DNA of 64,000 nucleotides from NCBI GenBank assembly GCA_030068145.1, contig JAPJBO010000296.1, positions 1 through 64,000 on the forward strand. Reading direction: 5' to 3'. The translations under genes and the position numbers were made by a program. Origin of the DNA: Diplonema papillatum. Its lineage: Eukaryota; Euglenozoa; Diplonemea; Diplonemida; Diplonemidae. Every line of letters begins with the position of its first letter. Positions within the stretch are counted from its first letter, which is position 1. The notes below the pieces were generated by a model, which was not told where the DNA came from, made no database searches, and saw only the letters and a program-made list of their open reading frames with translations. Positions 44,179-55,716 of this stretch are shown here, piece by piece.

Positions 44179-45801
44179 TCATAAACTGGGCTGTTGGGCT
44201 TCGTTGGGACTCGCAGCGGGTGATTGGGTGCAGTGCGCGACAGGCGACGATATTTCCTCTGCGAGAAAGCGTGGAGACCGCGGTTGCTGTGAATCGGACG
44301 GGATGGGGGACTGGGCTGACGCTCTTCGTGAGCGTACAGGTATGTCGTTCGGAGGTGGTGCAGCTGCAGGTTGGTCAGTCGGGATTCCGCAAGATGTAGC
44401 GACAGAAGGAGGAGAGGCGGGCTGCCCAGCTGTGGTACGGCCTACAGGAGCGTGAGCCAAAGCAACTCTCCTATTACTGAGGGATTGAGACCTCAGATCC
44501 GCGGATCGGGCACCAGGATTGGGGTCTGGTACAGATGAGTAATCTTCCGGTTGTTGCACCTGTTCCGTGTAACCTTGAGCTTCCCCATCTGCTTGAGGTG
44601 GCGGGACTGGTTGAAGTGATCTGCTTCGAGAGTGTGCGGTTTGCATAGGCTCGGTTCCGCAAGCAGCTGTCTCGGCATGGGTATACTGAGGCGGGAGAGA
44701 GCTCGCCAGCGGTGGGCTTTTTTGCCCCAAACTTGCAAGGACTGCAGCCGGGTGCAGTCGCGTGTTCGTCGGATTCGAGCTATCAGCAGCAGGCACAGTG
44801 TTACCCGCCGAACTCGACATCGCACTGCGCGCACTGCGTCCTGCAGTCAGACTATCGCTTGGCGGCAATGCCGCAGCAGGACTGCCCAAGCGTGGCGCGG
44901 TTTCTGCTCGACAGACACGAGGAGAAAGACTCGCAAGGCGGCTATCGACAGCCTTCTTGAGAGCTTCTTCCATATCAACAGACCCGGTCGGCTGCTGGTT
45001 CAAGTGGGACATGTGGGGCAGAGGAGCACTGTGAGAAAACGAAGCTGGCGGAGGAGTGCCGCCTCGACTGGCAGCGGGGCTGCGTGGCGGCTTTGGGACA
45101 GTTAGCGAGTGGAGGTCGGTGAACAGCTGGTGCATTTCACCGAAGACGGCAGTGCACCCGCGGAGGTAAGTTTGGAGAAGGTTGGCCATGATCGAGTCTT
45201 TGTGATCGATGTTTCCGCGCATGCCGCGCTTCGCTTCTTCGTTTGCCCGCTCGTACTCGAAGGATGTTTCTTCAAACTTCTGCTTCTTGCGGAGGTACGA
45301 CTGTGAAGTAGATGGGTCCCTACCTTCCTTGCGAAGCTCGTCTCCCTTCGAGACGAACTCGTTGCGGTAGTAGTCGTACGTATTCCGCTTCTTAGTACGA
45401 ACATCGCGCAGCTCGTCGGTCTTCTTCAGTTCTGCATCGTACAGTGCCAGGAGTTCGTTGCAATCCGTTTCGATCACCTTCTGGAACGGGGGGTAAACCA
45501 CCTTTTCAACTTGCTCTGCTGCATCTGCGAGCTTGTTCACGACAGTTGTCAGCTGCTTGTTTGCGGGGTAGTCGTCCTTGTACTCTTCCATCAGCAGCTT
45601 CTCCAGAGCCTTGCTGACGTTGTGAATCGCGGTGTTTACTTCTCGCATGGCCTTGTCCATGTCGCTCATCCGCGAGCTGCAGAGTTTGGTCGCCTCTCGG
45701 AGTGCCTTCGTCATTTCCTTGGTCACCTTGTAGTCCTTGTCCACAGTCTTGTCGCTGAGGCCGACCTTTGACCACATGTTCTGGGACACACGATGCAGCA
45801 T
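44179..45801 (-). CDS. BAR-domain protein
   Basis: 540 codons from ATG 45801. Residues about 10-235 are a long helical BAR-type domain: MLHRVSQNMWSKVGLSDKTV, ALEKLLMEEYKDDY, VVYPPFQKVIETDCNELLAL and TKKRNTYDYYRNEFVSK, like the BIN3/Rvs161/amphiphysin group. Such dimers sense or shape curved membranes in endocytosis and trafficking. The remaining 300 residues are Ser/Pro/Ala-rich and look disordered, without a recognisable SH3 domain, so partners may bind short motifs. It is next to the AP-3 delta gene on the same strand, but there is no evidence of a functional link beyond both acting on membranes. Confidence 0.75.
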   Translation of the reverse strand: MLHRVSQNMWSKVGLSDKTVDKDYKVTKEMTKALREATKLCSSRMSDMDKAMREVNTAIHNVSKALEKLLMEEYKDDYPANKQLTTVVNKLADAAEQVEKVVYPPFQKVIETDCNELLALYDAELKKTDELRDVRTKKRNTYDYYRNEFVSKGDELRKEGRDPSTSQSYLRKKQKFEETSFEYERANEEAKRGMRGNIDHKDSIMANLLQTYLRGCTAVFGEMHQLFTDLHSLTVPKPPRSPAASRGGTPPPASFSHSAPLPHMSHLNQQPTGSVDMEEALKKAVDSRLASLSPRVCRAETAPRLGSPAAALPPSDSLTAGRSARSAMSSSAGNTVPAADSSNPTNTRLHPAAVLASLGQKSPPLASSLPPQYTHAETAACGTEPMQTAHSRSRSLQPVPPPQADGEAQGYTEQVQQPEDYSSVPDPNPGARSADLRSQSLSNRRVALAHAPVGRTTAGQPASPPSVATSCGIPTDQPAAAPPPNDIPVRSRRASAQSPIPSDSQQPRSPRFLAEEISSPVAHCTQSPAASPNEAQQPSL

Positions 45802-46780
45802 CTTTCCTCCGGTATCAATTACCCCGCCCGCAGGTCCCGCCTTCAAGTTTCAAGCCGCTCAAAACATGCGTTCAAGTCTCCCTCAAAACATCCACTACTG
45901 TTTCTGCATGCGTGAAACTACCGAGTACGTGCTTGGTGAGTGGAAGCCAACTGGCAACAACTGAAGGTAGTTCTGCGTGCGGGAGATTGCCGAGTAGTTC
46001 CGTGATTGGAGTCACTACCTTGGAACGCCAAGAAAGGCAATGATGTTCCGAGCGGAAAACTGCTGTTTGCATCTTGTGTTTTCCGAGTACCAATTTGTGG
46101 TCAAATTGTGCAACGCGGTGTCACTTCTCAAACGAAGGGAAAGTGTGCATGGAAATACTACGTTTCTGTTCTTGGTTTCTTGTTCTTGAATGGACGAAGC
46201 AAGCTCAGTCACAAAGGACTACGGCAAAACTGAAAGTATCGGCGGTTCTGTGAGCGCAATATGAAGAACGAACAATTGGAAGCAAAAGAGGATTAAAAAA
46301 GCAGTTTCGAAGAAAGTGTGCATTGCTTCTCCACAACACATAAAGCCACAAGGCACTACACATAAACAGAAAGTGTACAACTACGTTTTGAGACCCCTGT
46401 TGAGACGGCCCGGAAAGAAAGAAGAAGAACAAGACCACAAAACGCAAATCTGACTTTCTGTGGGTTTCACAGCGGAGGCGCAACGTGGGTAGCGGCAAGC
46501 TTAGAAAAACGGATCAAGAAAAAAATGTGTCTTTGCAGCGGTCGAAGCTTCGCACCGTCACTTTTTTCTTCAATGAGCGGTCTTCTCATGGGGATCTATT
46601 GCTTCGGACAACACCAAACACCTAATATCGAGGCAAGCGCCATGCGTACTCAACAAGAAAATGCCACCTTATACGCCAAGGGTGAAGGTGCATCAGAGTC
46701 TAGAAGAACTGCACGAGGCAGCGGCAGCTCCGACGAAGTGGGCTACAATCGGCAAGGCTGGAGGAAATGATACAAAACAG
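45802..46780. other. No gene recognised
   Basis: About 1 kb between the BAR and AP-3 delta genes. Short frames only. It should hold the 3' end of AP-3 delta and the promoter of the BAR gene, but no element is recognised. Confidence 0.4.
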
Positions 46781-49700
46781 TTAGCTGTCCAGCCAGTCGA
46801 AAGCATCTTTGGGTGGTTCCTTGGCTTTCTTGGAGTCAGCACCCTTGGGTGCCTTGTCTTTGGCATCCTTTTTGCCCTTCTTTTCTTTCTTGTCTTCGGA
46901 TTCCTTCGCGCCGTTCTTGGTTTCTGTTTCCTTTTCTTTCTTCGCGGGCTTGGCAGGCTCCTTCGCCTTCTTTTCTTTCTTTTCTTTCTTTTCTTTCTTC
47001 GGTTTTACTTCGGGTACATCTTCTTCGCTGTCGATGATGACCTCCTTCTGCTTCTTCTTCTTCTTGCGTGCCGGCGAAGATGTGGCTGTGTATCGACCGG
47101 AGTGGGTGAACAAGTTTTCGACAGCTTCGAGCAGGGCTTCCGCGACTTCGGGCTCTGCCGTTGTTTTCAGTTCCATCTGTACCTGAGACGACGACGTGGC
47201 TTTGACTAGCATACAAACGGGGAACTTGTCTTTTGGAGTGACGTACTGGCCCATCAACGCAGCACAGCTGTCGAGGACTTCTACAATAGACATTTTTGTA
47301 GCGTCTCCTATGGCGTGCAGGGCCGCTTCCATGCCGCCGTCGACGTCGACAACAACTTTCGAGACGACCTTGTCTTCGCTGTCGTTCATTTCCTGCATCG
47401 TCGTGAAAAATAGTTGGCGGGTCGCCTTCTCCTTTTTCAGCTTCGACATAGCATCAAGGTGGCCGGTAACCAGAGTCAAGGTGTGGGTCTCTGGCACCTC
47501 TTTCGTCGAAAACGAGACCATTGCTTCGATGTCTTGGACTTCCGTCAGCTCTAGCGTGAGCAGGATGGTCAGTGACTCGCCTTTGCCTACCTTCAGAACA
47601 TGCCCGTCTGCAGTCTGGCTCACAGCGCCTTGGCTGATCTTGAATCCTTCGCCAGCGCTCACTTCGACTTCAGGATCCTTCACTTTCAATGCGAGGCTCT
47701 GTGAGAGTTTCGTAACAGAACACTGGTTGTCTAAGAGTGATAGACAGAGATCAGCAATCCCATGGCCTTACCCACCCACCAGCAGTGTTTTCATAGTCAT
47801 CACTACCGCGCTGACCTTTTGTGAGGAGGAGGAGTAGTAGTCCGTCTTAGCAGTCTCAGGGTCTCTTCCGTGACTAAAAGTGTGATCTCGTAAACGTTTT
47901 GAGGCCAAGGTCAAGCGGAGAAGTTCATACCCGAAGCGCTACTTTCCCAGTGTTGGTGATAATCACTTTGACATCCATCTCGAGCTTTCCCTTGGTCCCC
48001 TTCTTCTTTTTCCGCTTGCAGTCGAGCACATGCACGTCGACGGCGGCCTGACCGCATGAGAACATAGACGTGGTTTCTTCTTCGTCCGGTTCTTCGAGAC
48101 GCGCCGCCTTCTTCTTCTTTTTATCCTTGCCGGCCTCCTCCGATGCGTCATTCTCCGTTTTGTCCTTCTTGTTCTTCTTTTTCTTCTTTTTCTTGTCGTT
48201 GGCATCATCGTCGGAATCCGACCCAGCTTCCTTCTTCGCTTCTTTTCTCTTTTTGCGCTCCTGTTCTTTAAGGATGTCGCTGGCATCTTTGCGCTCGTAG
48301 GGTTTCATCTGTGGATGTTAGTTAGGCTCTAGTCCAAATCTCGCACGATGAAGGGCTGTTTATTGTGTCTTGACGAAGTGTCGCTAAGCTTCGTTTTCAG
48401 GGGACGCTCTCGGGTGAAGTCGTATACCAGGGCAAATTCGGATAAGAATGTTCAAGCTATCTATAAGCATGTACAATCATTACTCACCTTCTGGAGGGCC
48501 AACCTTTCTAACAGGGACACCCGACCTTTCAGCACGTTTCATGGGAGGGCAGCCAAACATTCGCAACGATGATGGCTCCTTGAACGAGTTCCGAAAACTG
48601 GTATCGATCGCAGCAAAAGAACCTGATAGGAATATCAAGGCAAACGAGCTCGTCTTGCATACCGTGGGCAAGGTATCCTTGACAGGGCCGTTGAGGTCCT
48701 GGTCCAGCTCATTCCAGACGCCTTCTCGGTCGGCTTCCTGACCGTCGCGCACCTTTTTCTTCCCGTTGTGGTCGTACTCGTAGCCCTCCGGGCCTTCCTC
48801 GTCTTCGAGCATCTTGTGTCGCTTCTTCTTGTCCTTCTTCTGCTTCATGACAAAACCTTTGGTGCCGAGACTCAGGTCGCCGAGGTCGACAGTGAGTTCC
48901 TCGACAGGCGGCAGGTCGTCGTCTTTCACTTTTTGCGAGGTGTCGAGTGGCTTCGTGGGCGAAGGCGCGCTGCCGAGATAGTGCGGGTTGTTCTTCCGGG
49001 CGAGCTCGGCCGCCACGCGCTGGCGCTCCTCTTCGGCTTTCACGCGGGCCTTCGACTTTTTCTTTCCTTTCCCCTTCGCGTCCCAGTCTTCGTCGCTGGA
49101 GGCGGATGAGGACGCGGTCGAAGAGGAGAGGGTTGCCTCCGATTCGTCGTCGGAGAACTGCGGGACGTAGTCGACAATCTGCGTGTCGAGGTCGGTCTGC
49201 AGCTCGATGTGTTCTTGCGCGCCTGGTTTGACGGATCGCAGCCCGTTTTTGAAGAACGTGGACAGAGCGGGTGCCTCGCCTTCCTGCAGCAGCGCCCAGT
49301 GCATGTCCAGCAGCGCCCGAACTGAAGCCGAATGCTCGTGGACGTCGACGTCACACGACGCGAGGAACATAGCCAGGCCTTCGGGCAGCTCTTCTTCCTT
49401 CTGTGCGGCGGGGGCCGTCTGCGGCTGCTGGCTTCGGGCCTTCCCGGCGCGCGCCTTCTTTTTCGATGCCTTCGCCTTCCGTTTCCGGACGGCGCTGCTG
49501 TCCGAGCTGTCGTACGAGCCGTCTTCTTCGCTTTCCTCCTCTTCCTCCGCACCGCGCGAGTCGTCGTCGTCCTCGTGTGTCTTTCCGTTCTCTTCGGCCT
49601 TGTCGACATCGGGAAACATGGCTTCTCGGATCTGCTCCAGCTTCGAGTCGTCCTCCGGCAGCGTCTCCTCTTCGTCCTCATCGTCGTCGCTGTCTTTCTC

Positions 49701-51320
49701 TGCTTCGTAGTCCTCTGGGTTCGCCACGTAGGCGTAAATCTTCAGGCACGCTTGGATAGCGACACACTGAATGTCTGCAGGCAGGGTCAGAATCCTCCTA
49801 CGCATCATGTTCTGAACGACGGCTGTTTTGTTCGGAATGTACTTGACGTACTCGGAAGCTAAGAAGCACGCCGCGTGGAGGACGCGGCACAGCGTCGACT
49901 TCGGATCGTCCGCCTTTTGGTAGATCAACGGGTTGCACAGCAGCGAGCACATGCACTTCACACCGAAGGATTGCACTGCCTTCACGCGGACGATGACCCG
50001 CATCAGTTCTTCTGCGAGGAGCTCGCCGTGCTCGAAACGCAGGACGCTTGACTGGGTGAGGTCCATCAGAACCCGCAGGTACCACTCGAAATTGGTCACG
50101 AAAGCGTAGTTGTGCTGGCGGCAGATGTCGATGATGTACTTCACAAGCGTGTTGCGGTAGTCGTCCTCCTCGCGGAGCATCATCTGCTCCTGCATCTTCC
50201 CGATGACGTTGTGCAGGTTCCTCTTCGATACCAAGCCGCCGACGAGGTCCAAGGCTCTGACCCTGATCGACGGATCGTCGTCGCCGAGGCACTCGATAAT
50301 CAAGTCCTTGGAGCCCGCCAGCAGCTGCGGCGAGCTCTCCATCACTCGGGCCAACCCTTTCAAGCCGAGGTACTTCAAGTTCTGATCCTGGTCTTCGACA
50401 AACGCCTTCAGCTTCTCGACCGCGAGTGTGAGCAACCCGGTGTCACTCTTCGCATTCGATGCCACCGCGAGCAGGCACTCGTACAGCAGGGACTTCGCGG
50501 GCGTCGTGTTGATCCGCTGGGTCAGCGGTTCCGCCAACTTTTTAGGAAGGCGCGGCTCCTCGGGTGCGAGGGCGTTAAACACCTTCACGATCTTAATCAG
50601 CGTCCAGTTGTTCTGGATGTTGGCGAACAGCTTGAAAAACACCGGCGCCATTCCGAGGTAGTTCTTGGGGTTCTTCCGGGCCAGCTCGCAGATGACGTTG
50701 ACGGCGGCCGCGGTGACTGAAGGGTCGGGGTCGTCGAGCTTCTCCTTGATGCGGGGGAAGCAAGGTCGCAGCGCCTGCGGGTACTGCAAGAAGATCTTGA
50801 ACAGCGTCAGGAGGCACTTCTTCCTGATGTACGGCCGCTGGGACGTCAGCAGGTTCGCGACTTCGGAGACCAGAATTTCCGCGAGCCCCGGCGTGCAGAT
50901 GTTCGAGAGGCACGACAGCGCAATGCCTTGCTCCCACTGGTTCGACGACTTCACGGCGTTTCGCAACAGGTTCGGCAAGAGCTGCACCATCTCCACTTTG
51001 TCGTGGAAGCACTGGGCGCACGCGAGGTACCCGATTCTCTTGTGGGAGAAGTCTTCCTGGCTGCTCATGACTTCGATGATCGTGAACGCCCCGTACTCCA
51101 TGTTGTACCCGATCATATGCAGGTATGTCATCTTCTGCACGGCAATGACCTTAACGTGAATGTCCCGGTGCTTGAGCTCCTCCTTGATGTCCTGCAGCAC
51201 CTTCTGGATGTAATCCTGCTCATTTTTTTTGTGCTTCCGGATGCCCTCCACGATGTCACGCAAGTTCTTCTGAAACAGCTGCGTCGTGGCCTGCTTCCCC
51301 TTCGACTGTATCCCGCTCAT
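46781..51320 (-). CDS. AP3D1: AP-3 complex subunit delta
   Basis: Three exons: 48663-51320, 47931-48308 and 46781-47698. Introns are 354 and 232 nt, with GTATGC and GTATGA donors and CCACAG and TCACAG acceptors, all phase 0. The protein is 1317 residues (human 1153). The adaptin N-terminal HEAT solenoid fills residues 1-560: FQKNLRDIVEGIRKHKKNEQ, VKVIAVQKMTYLHMIGYNME and so on. An acidic hinge follows. RKNNPHYLGSAPSPTK near 800 matches the NNPFYIKSSPSPQK block of human AP3D1, the BLVR region. A Lys-rich linker and a beta-rich C-terminal ear follow (LEMDVKVIITNTGKVALRSL), ending in a second Lys/Glu tail. AP-3 sorts cargo from endosomes to lysosome-related compartments. Note the cystinosin-like gene 4 kb upstream. 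Confidence 0.93.
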
Positions 51321-51861
51321 CTTCGCTCGACTAGATAGACGGTGCACGGCTTCGCGCCGGAAATGCGGGGAGTGTTCTCGCCAAAGCGACAGAAAAGAAG
51401 GGGGGAGAGGAGAGCAAAATAAAAAAAGGCAACCACCCCCGCCCCTGCACCAGACCACACCTCCTGTTTTGTCGTGTGGGTGTTGGCATGCTATTCCGCT
51501 GTGCAGCTCCCAGGTAATGCAATGCGGTCTCGTAGCACGAAGCATCTGCAGCCTCACAAGTTCGTGGGCGAGCTAGTTATCATTTGTGTGCAACTGCGGC
51601 GAGAAGTGCCAGCGGTTGCATCTGCGGTGTCCGGCACCCGACACAGACGGCGTTGGCTAGATTATTTGGACAAGAACTCGATGGAGCAAGCTTGCGGCCC
51701 TAAGTGCCACAAACAAAGGAAGCTTCCTTCCGGTGGTGGCAGCGCGGCAGATAAGGAAGAGTAAACGGGGAACGGAACGTGATGTATGGGATCATCCAGC
51801 ATGACGTAAAAAATCAAAAGCAAATGAAAGGCATCGCGCTATGAGGACAGAGATGAGAGGC
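51321..51861. other. Intergenic, 5' of AP-3 delta
   Basis: No gene. It contains the AP-3 delta 5' region and the eL43 copy 1 3' region. No element is recognised. Confidence 0.4.
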
Positions 51862-52143
51862 CTATTTGTCCTGGAGCTCACGGAGACGACGGATGGTCGA
51901 CTTGACGGTGGAGCTGTTGACGGTGTGGAGGGACCAGGCGCCACCGGCGAAGGTGATCTTGCACGGTCCGTTGCAGTGCCAGATGCCGACGGCCTTTCTC
52001 TTGATGGCGAACTTACCGCACGCCGCGCAGAAATGCTTCGAGTGCTGCGAGATCTCGATCTTCTTCACTCGCTTTCTCAAGTTGGCACCATAACGGGTAC
52101 CGAACTTACCGGTGATGCCGACCTTAACAGTGCGCTTTCCCAT
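51862..52143 (-). CDS. RPL37A: Ribosomal protein eL43 (RPL37A), copy 1
   Basis: 93 codons, full length, starting [20 protein letters not shown], with [20 protein letters not shown] and [12 protein letters not shown]. This small large-subunit protein carries a four-Cys zinc ribbon. The second knuckle here reads C-N-G-P-C (CxxxC), one residue longer than the usual CxxC. The coding sequence is identical, nucleotide for nucleotide by eye, to copy 2. Just upstream the shared TTAG/TCAAAATG context could be a splice acceptor five nucleotides before the start codon. Confidence 0.97.
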   Translation of the reverse strand: MGKRTVKVGITGKFGTRYGANLRKRVKKIEISQHSKHFCAACGKFAIKRKAVGIWHCNGPCKITFAGGAWSLHTVNSSTVKSTIRRLRELQDK

Positions 52144-53281
52144 TTTGACTAAGTTTCCTTTCTTTGCTCGGATCCTGGATTTGTGAGGAGTGTATGTGGT
52201 GGCAACGCACAAGTTGATGTAAGTTCTTTCTCGATACCACCAAGCGTTTCTTGGAGAAAACAGCTGTGAGTATTGTTTTGCTCCGAAATAAGTTGGCGGA
52301 CTGTGCAGGCACATGTCGAGTACGGAGCGGACGTAGAGAGCGGAGCTGAGCGCCCTGGTGAGTCGGTTTGCTCATTTCCTGAGAATGCATCGAATTGCTG
52401 CTGCTGGCTATCACACTCTATCAGCAGGCGGTGGACCGACTCAGTACCTTGTCAATGCCCTGGAGTCGAGATGAAACTCGTGAGACGAAAGCCCGTTTGG
52501 GCACTGCTGCTCTCGCTGCTACGTCAATATGATTTGGGTTCGGTTTCGTCACTTGTGTCACAATTCTGGGGCTGATGTCGAACGAAACGAAGCCAGAAAA
52601 ATAGAAAAGAGACAATTTAGTGCGCAGGCCATCTCTCCGGGGAGTATCCGGTTGCATCACTACTGCGGCGGGCGGAGGTCGGTACGTCTGATGCGCGGCG
52701 CGAACCGCGGCCCTGTCACAGAGGAAGAAGGCGCCGATGATTGCACAGCCGGGGGGCTTTCTGGCTGGCGGGCGAGATCGGTTGTGCTGTTTGATATTCT
52801 CTTTTTGACAACCGCGCGACCGATGGCGGCGGCTAGCATCTCGATGGAAAATTGTAGCTTCCTTTGGGTACGGCTTGCGGATACTCAGGCGCGGCATCGG
52901 TCCAGCGGTCACAATAGATTGATCGCACCGCACTCTGGCTGTACAGAGCGTAACATCGTTTTTCGCCATCGTGGAACGGGAAAAGCATTGGAACGAGAAT
53001 GAGGGCAAGTGTCGTCCAAGCTTCAGTCTCCAGGCCCCTGATCTGTGGAAGACGACGAGTTAGGGCACCCTTTCTTTCGAATCGTTTCCTGGCCTCCAGC
53101 TCCCGGCCCTATTTATGAGCATGCACGGCCACCACATGCTGTGTTGCTTTGCGTAGATCATTTTGTAGCTGCCAGCGTGTTCGATGCTTCGCGGACGATG
53201 CTCCCGATGAAGCCAAGACCAGTGATGGAACAGCGATGACAGTGATGAGAGGCGGTAGTACTTCATGCTGTGGAGGGCAGC
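52144..53281. other. Spacer between the eL43 copies, partly duplicated
   Basis: 52144-52620 resembles 53564-53960: shared TTTCTTTGCTCGGATCCTGG, AGTTCTTTCTCGATACCACC and CCCTGGAGTCGAGA, and both end in AAGCCAGAA. Both are the upstream regions of the two eL43 copies. Near 53080-53105, TTTCCTGGCCTCCAGCTC is matched in inverted orientation at about 53978-54001. No additional gene. Confidence 0.6.
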
Positions 53282-53563
53282 CTATTTGTCCTGGAGCTCA
53301 CGGAGACGACGGATGGTCGACTTGACGGTGGAGCTGTTGACGGTGTGGAGGGACCAGGCGCCACCGGCGAAGGTGATCTTGCACGGTCCGTTGCAGTGCC
53401 AGATGCCGACGGCCTTTCTCTTGATGGCGAACTTACCGCACGCCGCGCAGAAATGCTTCGAGTGCTGCGAGATCTCGATCTTCTTCACTCGCTTTCTCAA
53501 GTTGGCACCATAACGGGTACCGAACTTACCGGTGATGCCGACCTTAACAGTGCGCTTTCCCAT
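53282..53563 (-). CDS. RPL37A: Ribosomal protein eL43 (RPL37A), copy 2
   Basis: Same 93-residue protein and same nucleotide sequence as copy 1, 1420 bp away in the same orientation. The identity covers all 282 coding positions including third positions, while the flanks have point changes and indels. Both copies are intact and could be expressed. Confidence 0.97.
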   Translation of the reverse strand: MGKRTVKVGITGKFGTRYGANLRKRVKKIEISQHSKHFCAACGKFAIKRKAVGIWHCNGPCKITFAGGAWSLHTVNSSTVKSTIRRLRELQDK

Positions 53564-54310
53564 TTTGACTAACTGTCTCCTTTCTTTGCTCGGATCCTGG
53601 ATTTGTGGGGAGTGTATGTGGTAGCAATGCATGAGCTGAAGTAAGTTCTTTCTCGATACCACCAAGCCAAGTTTCTCCAAGAAAACAGCTGACTATTGGG
53701 CCGCCCATGTCGAAGACGAAAGGGGACAACGGTAGCGGGCGGAGCTGAACTCTGCCCTGGAGTCGAGAGCGAACTCGTCAGATGAAGCCCCGTCTCGGGT
53801 TAGTGGGCGCTGCTGTTCTCTTTGCAATGCAATCACCGACACGGGAGGTCCCGGACCTCGATGGTTTCTATCTCGGGCTTGGTTTCGTCTTTTCTGATGT
53901 CCGAATTGCGGGGCTGTGCAGCCTGATGACAAACGCAAGGAAGCCAGAATACTTAGATTGACCGCACAGCACTGCATGCGAAATATGGCCAGGAGCTAGA
54001 GGCCAGGAAAGGATCCGAAGAGCATGGTGTCGTAACTGCGATGCCAACCCCCCCGAAAACGTGTGATTAGCCTGGGATCTTGCTCCGAGGAGCGACCCAG
54101 CAGCAGGTTGCATATGTCTCTACCATGGCGGTTTACGGCCAGCAGACGGGGGACACCTAAAACCCCCATAAAATCGCATTTGGGACATCATAGACGGCAG
54201 ACTTCTGAGTGTATTTGAACGCAGAACCAAGGGTATGGGGCCTCAGCACCGGTCAGACCCCAGTGGAACTATGCAGGGCAAAGGAGGGGGGGGTTGGCAC
54301 CGACCCTATT

Positions 54311-55195
54311 ATGTAACCCCCGACAAATTTGCCGGGGGGAAATCGGGGGAATCGGGGGAACCCCGTTAAGGAAATCGAGGGAAATGGGTGGAAAATCGGG
54401 GGGGAAATCGGGGGAAATCGGGTTTGTATAGTGGACTCTACCTGTCTGCAAGGCAAAGAGATAGGGAAAATAAGTGCATACATCGCATTAATTACTGTTT
54501 TGAACCGAGATACTCAGAATAATTATTCTCCGGCTGTTTCTCACGGGAAGATGTCTCATGGCACTCATCTTCTCGCGAATCTCACCTGCGACATCGCCGT
54601 TCACCACCACGCGCATTGCGATGATCTCCGGCTTCAATCGGCGGCGTCTTTTATTCTCTCCGAGTATGTTCAGTGTACTGAACGCCGAATCCACGTGTGT
54701 GTCGGTCGGTGAAAGCATGAGACACATTTTAGTGAAGCACTGCAGTGCCGAATGCTCCCCCGTGTAGGATGCCCAATAGTCGTGGGCTGTTCCGCGGGTG
54801 CTTGTCAGTGTAGCACTGCCGGCCCACTGCACAAACTGCCCGGAAACCTCTTCTGACCACCACATGCTCGTTCTTTGGACCGGCGAAGCTCGCGGCAAAC
54901 AGAGCACACACTGTCTCGATAGAGGTACCGTCTTCTTTGGTTCGCTCAAGGACCATTGCCGGGTGAACCGAAGACTGAAAGAGTTTTCTCACAAATTATT
55001 TTCTTTCTCAGCCTGTCAAGTGGTACCGGTAGTATGGGCCGAAAAAAAGACGTTTTCCCAGCCGTGCACTACAGTGAAAACCCCCCTACTTCCCCCAATT
55101 TTCCAAATCGGGGGGGTTTAGCCCCGATTCTTCCCGATTTCCCCCGGTTTTCCCCGATGCTCCCCGACAAATTTGTCGGGGGGGGGGGTTACATA
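54311..55195 (-). mobile_element. hAT-like DNA transposon remnant with G-rich inverted ends
   Basis: The left end reads ATGTAACCCCCGACAAATTTG and the right end is its inverted counterpart, CGACAAATTTGTCGGGG up to GTTACAT (with a longer G run). Inside each end lie several GGGGGAAATC-type subterminal units (54330-54425, 55075-55165). Between them the minus strand encodes a degraded transposase C-terminus. I found no clear target-site duplication and the termini do not start CA-G as many hAT elements do, so the class rests on the coding remnant. Confidence 0.6.
54488..54949 (-). pseudogene. hAT transposase dimerisation-region remnant
   Basis: The frame reads QFVQWAGSATLTSTRGTAHD then HDYWASYTGEHSALQCF, LSPTDTHVDSAFSTLNILGE and NKRRRRLKPEIIAMRV. 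The pattern P-T-x5-D/E-x-A-F-S-x-L...R-x-R-L-x-P-E is the hAT C-terminal dimerisation region. The rest of the transposase is absent. An overlapping frame (54729-54992) suggests a frameshift. It ends in TAA. Confidence 0.5.
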
Positions 55196-55716
55196 TATGG
55201 TAACTCGTCTTCAACAGGGCAGGCCCTGGAGACTGGAGCTTGGACGGCACTTGCCCAAATTCTCGTTTTCGTTGCTTTCCTGTTTTGTTCCGGTGGTGAT
55301 AACAAGGTACTCTCTGCAGCAGCCAGCATCGACAATCGTTTTATCATCGTCGAAGTCTGGGCTTCGGGAGAAGCTCTGCACGTGTTGGGCCGAGCTTCTG
55401 CGAGAGAGGTGTACTGCACTGCACATTGTGGCGTCGTCGCCTGCGCATCAGAATACTGTGAGGCTCGCACCGCGCCAAGTTGGGTAGGCTACCGTGTGTC
55501 TGACAATGCCGCACCACGCCGCACCACACGTAGTGTAGCTCTGTGTAGATCATTTTGAAGCTGCCGCTGTAGAAGCGCCGCGGACGATGCGCCCGACAAA
55601 GCCTAAAGACACCTGCCGAGAGGTGCGATTGCCGCTACCCTCGCTTGGGGTGTTGGCATGCTCACCTCCAATTATGTAGTACGCTGCCAAGTTACTCTGC
55701 GGCGAGACAACTGGTA
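55196..55716. other. Intergenic, 3' of the cystinosin-like gene
   Basis: No gene. About 55540-55610 (TGTAGATCATTTTGAAGCTG onward) resembles 53150-53220 downstream of eL43 copy 2, pointing to a further duplicated segment. Confidence 0.45.

Noticed and set aside
48480-48662. Continuation of the AP-3 delta first exon frame beyond 48663
   Set aside because: The frame passes a GTATGC donor into sequence without similarity. The next exon, found after a CCACAG acceptor, keeps phase.
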